DNA of 64,000 nucleotides from Ovis canadensis. Its lineage: Eukaryota > Chordata > Mammalia > Artiodactyla > Bovidae. A program made the translations under genes and the position numbers. The stretch lies in contig NC_091250.1 in assembly GCF_042477335.2 (NCBI RefSeq), forward strand, positions 132,281,384-132,345,383, read 5' to 3'. How positions within the stretch are numbered: position 1 is the first letter of the stretch; each line of letters begins with the position of its first letter. Positions 56,501-62,500 of the stretch are shown piece by piece. Below the pieces are notes generated by a model. That model was not told the origin of the DNA, ran no database searches, and saw only the letters and a list, made by a program, of their open reading frames with translations.

Positions 56501-59500
56501 ATGGAAACTATAACCTATTATTTCATGAAAAATAAAAGCATTAATAATGAAAGTGAAAGCATTAGTTGCTCAGTCGTGTCTGACTCTTTGCAACCCTTCA
56601 ACTGTAGTCCACCAGGCTCCTCTGTTAATGGGATTTCCCAGGCAAGAATACTGGAGTTGAGTTGCCATCCCCTTCTCCTAGGGACCTTTCCAACCCAGGG
56701 ATCAAATCCAGGTCTCCTGCATTGCAAGCAGATTCTTTACCATCTGAGCCACTAGGGAAGGTATGAAAAAATTTTAATATAATTGGAAAAATTCAGAAAT
56801 GAGGGATGGAATGTAAACATAATTAGATGTAAATGAAAAACACTTTAAAAAATAAATACTAAAAAGGAGCATAAAGGTGAGAAAGAAGAAAAACTTTTTA
56901 AATCATAAAGAAATGAAGAAAGTAATAAAAAAAAAAAAAAAGACCTGAAAAAAAGTGACAGTTACGACAAAGAAAATCCAACAAACGAAATTCAATGGGT
57001 ATACTAGGAAACAAAAGCAAGTGAACAAGTATTAAAAACTAACTCAAGAAAACACTCTGAAAACAACACAGATTTGGAACGGACGGGCTCATTATCAAGA
57101 AAAGTGATCAAGAAGCATCAATACCAAGACATATTCTGGCAAAATTTCTGGACTCTAAAGAAAAAAAAAAGTCAACCATCAAGGAAAGAAATCAAGCAAC
57201 TTATACAGAAATACTGTCTTCAAATTCCAAGAAAATGAATTATGTATTTAAGATACACAAAATAGGAAAATGTGAGTCAATGATTTTATACCAAACTAAG
57301 TAAACGAAATTAACACTGACACGTAAAGGCCACAATGCAAGAACTCAGAAGTCCTTCCCAGAAGTGTTTTCTGAGAAATTTACTATAAAAGGAACTTCAG
57401 ACAACCAAACTGTCTCAGGGATCACAAAGACTGGTGGTGAGCATTAAATATACATTTATTACAGGATTAAACTTCCAAGGTGGCCCTAAGTGATCAAGAA
57501 TCCGTCTGCCAACGCAGGAGACGCGGCTTCAATTCCTGAATCGGGAGGATCCCCTGGAGTAGGAAATGGCAACTCACTCCAGTCCTCCTGTCAGGAAAAT
57601 GGTGGGCTACAGTCCTCTGGGTCGCAGAGAGTTGGACGTGACTGATCACACAGACTGATTCACAGGATTAAATTATCAACTGTTGACACTAAATGAATCG
57701 TAATAAGGGAAGACCATAACATGCAACGGTTACATGCTCTGACCACAGACTAGTTTAGAGCATGAACAGAGAACACACTGGTACAGGACTGGTGCTGCAT
57801 GCGCTCTGTGGGAAAAGCCTAATGAGTTACTATGTGATAGTCAACATTTGCGCTCCTCCTGTCCTGGAGAACCAGAACTCTTGGAGAAGAAAGGAAAACA
57901 AATGTTAGATAGAAAAGGTTAAATGAAAAACCCCTTAGACCTGAATTTTAACTGAAATTATGATTTCTACATATTTACAATTATACTTACAATTCCAATG
58001 TATCAACATAGTATATGAACCACCAGGTAATATATATTTCCTATCTTTATCCACTAAAAAGGACTAGAAAAAATGACTGACCAGTCAGCAGCGAAAAGCA
58101 TTCCTAGCACCCAGACTAAAATTTCATTTTTCACAAAAAGAAATCAAGGTTTCTTGGAGAAACGGCTGACTCCAGATGTGGGGCAGGAAACGTACACAGT
58201 GAGCCTAGAACACCGCCCACAGGGCCGGGTGGACGCTGTCGGAGGTGACCGGCTCAGGATCTCTCCCGCCAAAGGCTGCTGCATCAGAAGAGGGCACTGC
58301 AATGCTTTCAAACACGTTGAATGTATTTAAGTCCATGCATCCAAAATACTACTAAAGAAACAATAATCGGTGACTTTAGAAGTATGACAGGAAACCAACC
58401 TCTCTCTCACTTTGAAAAGGGTTTTTTTCCAGCAGTCATGTACGGATGAGAGAGCTGGACCATAAGGAAAACTGAGCACCGAAGAATAGATGCTTTTGAA
58501 GCTTGCAAGTCCCTTGGACTGCAAGGAGATCCAACCAGTCCATCCTAAAAGAGATCAGTCCTGGGTGTTCACTGGAAGGACTGATGCTGAAGCTGAAGCT
58601 CCAATACTTTGGCCACCTCACGTGAAGAATGGACTCATTGGAAAAGACCCTGATGCTAGGAGGGATTGAAGGCGGGAGGAGAGGGGGCGACAGAGGATGC
58701 GATGGCTGGATGGCATCACCGACTCGATGCACAGGAGTTTGACAAGCTCCGGGAGATGATGATGGACAGGGAGGCCTGGCGGGCTGCAGTCCATGGGGTC
58801 ACAAAGAGTCAGACACAACTGAGCAACTGAACTGAACTCTTCCTATATGAACTGTACCATGGGGTAAGCAAAAGAGCTGAGAGGAAGCTTCATTCTATGC
58901 GCGGACTGAGCGCTGGTTTCCAAACGACTGCAGCAAGGACACTGCTCTGCTTCGTATGAAACCCTGACCAAGAAGCAGGCAGCCTATGGACGGCTTCGCA
59001 CCGAGTTCCCGCAGTCATGTGCTGAGCGACAGAAGGAGGCAGCGCGCACACTGGTCACTCACCATTTCCCAGGGCAGGTTCTCTTTATACAAGTATTCTA
59101 ACTAGTAAATACAGAAGGAATTGACAGAACTAAAACACACCCATCTTGGAGCTTTTGTTCAATTAATGGGCCCTGGCACTGAGCACGCAGGGCTGCTCCG
59201 AGACAGACGGCAACGAGCAGGCACGCAGCTGCAGAGGGAGCACAGCGAAGCCCATCTGGCGGGCTCACCAAAGAGCAGAGTCCAGACACACCCAGGCCTC
59301 CAGACCCAGCCAATCACCACAAATGCAAGAGGCAAAAGGGACGTGTTAGCACCACGGAGATGGAGTCAGCAGAATGCGAGACTGAAGAAAACTCTACAGG
59401 TCAATGAACCCCATTTTCTTTAAAGTGTGAGGAGAAAAAGAGAGAGAGAAGGGCAATCTGCAGCTTTAAAAACGCTTACAAGACAGTAAGTAAAAAAAGA

Positions 59501-62500
59501 CAAACATTAAACCATCGAGCCGGAGAAGGCGATGGCAGCCCACGCCAGTACTCTTGCCTGGAAAATCCCATGGACAGAGGAGCCTGGTGGGCTGCAGTCC
59601 ATGGGGTCACTGAGAGTCAGACACGACTGAGCGACTTCCCTTTCACTTTTCACTTTCATGTACTGGAGAAGGAAATGGCAACCAGCTCCAGTGTTCTTGC
59701 CTGGAGAATCCCAGGGACGGCGGAGCCTGGTGGGCTGCCGTCTATGGGGTCGCACAGAGTCAGACACGACTGAAGCGACTTAGCAGCAGCAGCAAACCAT
59801 CGAGCTTAAGGATAACCATTTGGATGATAAAACTATAAAGAAAAGCAAAGCAGTGACACCATTCAAGTCAAGATGGCAATTCCTTTTAAGAGGGCTAACA
59901 GGGGCAGGGCAAGCCACCGATGAAACTTTAATTCTTAACCAAGGTATTGGTCATAAAGGAGCTCACCTTAAAACCGTTCATAAATCATATTTACATTTGT
60001 CCTACACCACCTACATATGCTATACTCCACAACAAAGGTTAACATTTGTATAAAAATTTTATATTTAAGAGACAAACTATTAGATACAATTAAAACTAGA
60101 ATCTTTTCTTCCTTCTTTGTTTGGTGTAGCACAATGAAAATTTCCTTTATCTCTGATTATAAGACAATATATGCTTTTCTGGTAAGCAGCCTGAGGTAAC
60201 CTCTAAAAATGGTTCCCTATTCATTTGACCCAGAAAACCCCACAAAATCATGCAAATCAAGAGGTTCAAATCTTTATGTACTTTGAACAGTCATGAAACT
60301 GCCCCAGCGATTAAGGGCATGATATCCGAAAAGCCACGGCATATCTGAAGGATGTCCCTCTGAAGAAGCAGCACGCCATCCTGACGGCGTCACGATGATG
60401 GAGCGGGGAGGTGCGCACAGGTCAAAGAGTGGGGCTGGATCCAGGGTCGGGGGCCCAGAAAGAGTGCTGAGCTTTTCCTGCACATGCTCAAAACTGTAGG
60501 GAGTGATGCTGAACTTAAGGGGCTCGATGCAGACTCTCTGGTCACTGAGCACATCCGGGAGAACAAAGCCCCCAGGACTTCCAGAGCTCATGGTCAGATC
60601 AACTCATACACGAATTCTCCCTGCCATACTGACATGATCCTTACTGAAAAAATTTACAGTGTTCCTAAACCAGAAGAGAAGGCTGCAGAGAAGAAAAAGA
60701 TACCCCAGAAGAAACTGAACAAGCGAAAACTTAGGGCCTGGGAACAAATGCCACAAAAAATAAATGCAAATAAAAGAAAAAAACCACAGTAAGTGAGTAA
60801 ATATATTAATTGTCCTTTATTATCCAATTCATATAAATATCACTAGACTCTCTTAGAAATCCATATGAAAACCTAATGACTACCATTCAACTTCGGGATC
60901 CAAGTGTGAGTTCGTAACTCACATGTGATTCTTAACACTCGGTGGGTGTCAACAATGAGATCACTTGCGTGAAAGTCAATCAACTTCCAAGAAGAGAGAA
61001 CGGCCAGGAAACCAGCAGGCGGCTCGTGACCCAATGGAAAGCAAACCCTTCAGTCAGTCAGAGCTCATTATCCAGCGCATCAGACGGATCCATGCACAGC
61101 GGCTGAGACAGCTGACCTGCAGGGTGCCCCAGGCTCCACCCGGCCACATGCACGCTCACAAATGCAACAGCCACAGCAAAGCGCCATCTCTGCACAGCTA
61201 ACCATTCTGTGCTCACATTCACCCACCCAACATTTTCCTTCTGACTTTCTTTTGGAATTTCTCTGTTTCTCATTCATTTGCAAACAGCAGTGAAGATGGT
61301 AAATAAGAAAGGGTGGCTTGGCTGAAATAAGTTCAGGCAAAATCAACATGCTTCTCCCCAAGCATTATTTCTGATTAGTTTTTTCTTTTTAATTCACAAA
61401 GGATCTGAGAAGCCACATATTAATAAAACGCCATCTGCCTAAGAAATAACAGTCTCACTGGCCCCTAATAAAGGGAGCCCTCTCCAGTCTGGCTGACGCT
61501 CGATCAGTAGAGACGCCTGCAGTGCAGAGACCCAGGCTTGGTGCCCCTGTGTCGGGAAGACCCCTGGAGAAGGGAATGGCAACCTGCTCCAGTATTCTTG
61601 CCTGGAGAATTCCATGGACAGACAGGCCCGGTGGGCTAAGCTTCACGGGGTTGCAGAAGAGTCAGACACGACTGAGCAACTATCACAGAGTCAAGATATG
61701 TTTAGGCCTATCTTTTACTGTAACTAAAGTTCAATTTAAAAAGAAAAACAAAACTCAATTCCATGTGTTACACTATGTGTGTGCACCTATTTCACATAAC
61801 AAAGAGCCAGGAAATTCAGCCTGGAAAACGGCAGAGCATGTGTACAGTCAGAAAGTACTCACTCATGTTCAAGGCCGCCATCCCTCCCTGTGGAGCCGCC
61901 GGGTAGACATTGGGTACGTTTGCGGTCATGAAATCTGCAATCTGCTGCAGTGCCAACAGGCCTGTGGGATTCTTCCCCTTCTTGAACTGTTCCTGTATCA
62001 TTGACTCCAATTCTTCACAGAAAGCCTAATAAAAGGCAAATTAAAACAATGAGACACCCTGAGACACACGGCAAGGCTAACTATCACATAGACCAACTTT
62101 TTTGTTTGTTTTCATCCACTGCTGCAAAGGCAAATGGGTATTCTCATACATCACTACTTGGAACATAAATTAGTACATTCTTTTTGGAAAGTAACAAGGT
62201 AAAAGCTAAACAATCTGAATAAACCTTCTATTCCTAGGAATCATTTCTAAAGAACTAATCAGAGATGTGCTCAAAGGTTTATTCATAAGGATGTTCATTC
62301 CAGTATTACCAATAAAAGGGAAAAGAGGTAACACTCTACATTTTAAACAGAAGAGAGCTGATTAAACACACTCAGTCACCTTACAATGGAATTCTATGCA
62401 CACATTCAACATGAAAGGCCAAAAAATTACATGACACTAGGCACTGAGAACATACAGATACTGGGGGGAAAAAAACAAACCTGCTTTGCCATCAAGGAAC

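Larger units (their letters stand above)
53082..61862 (-). other. ADD1: ADD1 intron 3
   Basis: An 8.8-kb A+T-rich intron. It contains a BovB (54612-56134), a BovB 3' fragment (58420-58839), six or more SINE copies and an RPL17 processed pseudogene (60209-60790). Stretches 53100-53880, 56770-57470 and 57660-58420 hold nothing that I recognise. Confidence 0.8.

Noticed and set aside
60484-60792. 102-codon frame considered as a functional ribosomal protein gene
   Set aside because: Its upstream half is frameshifted and the normal stop is lost. It is part of the RPL17 retrocopy.
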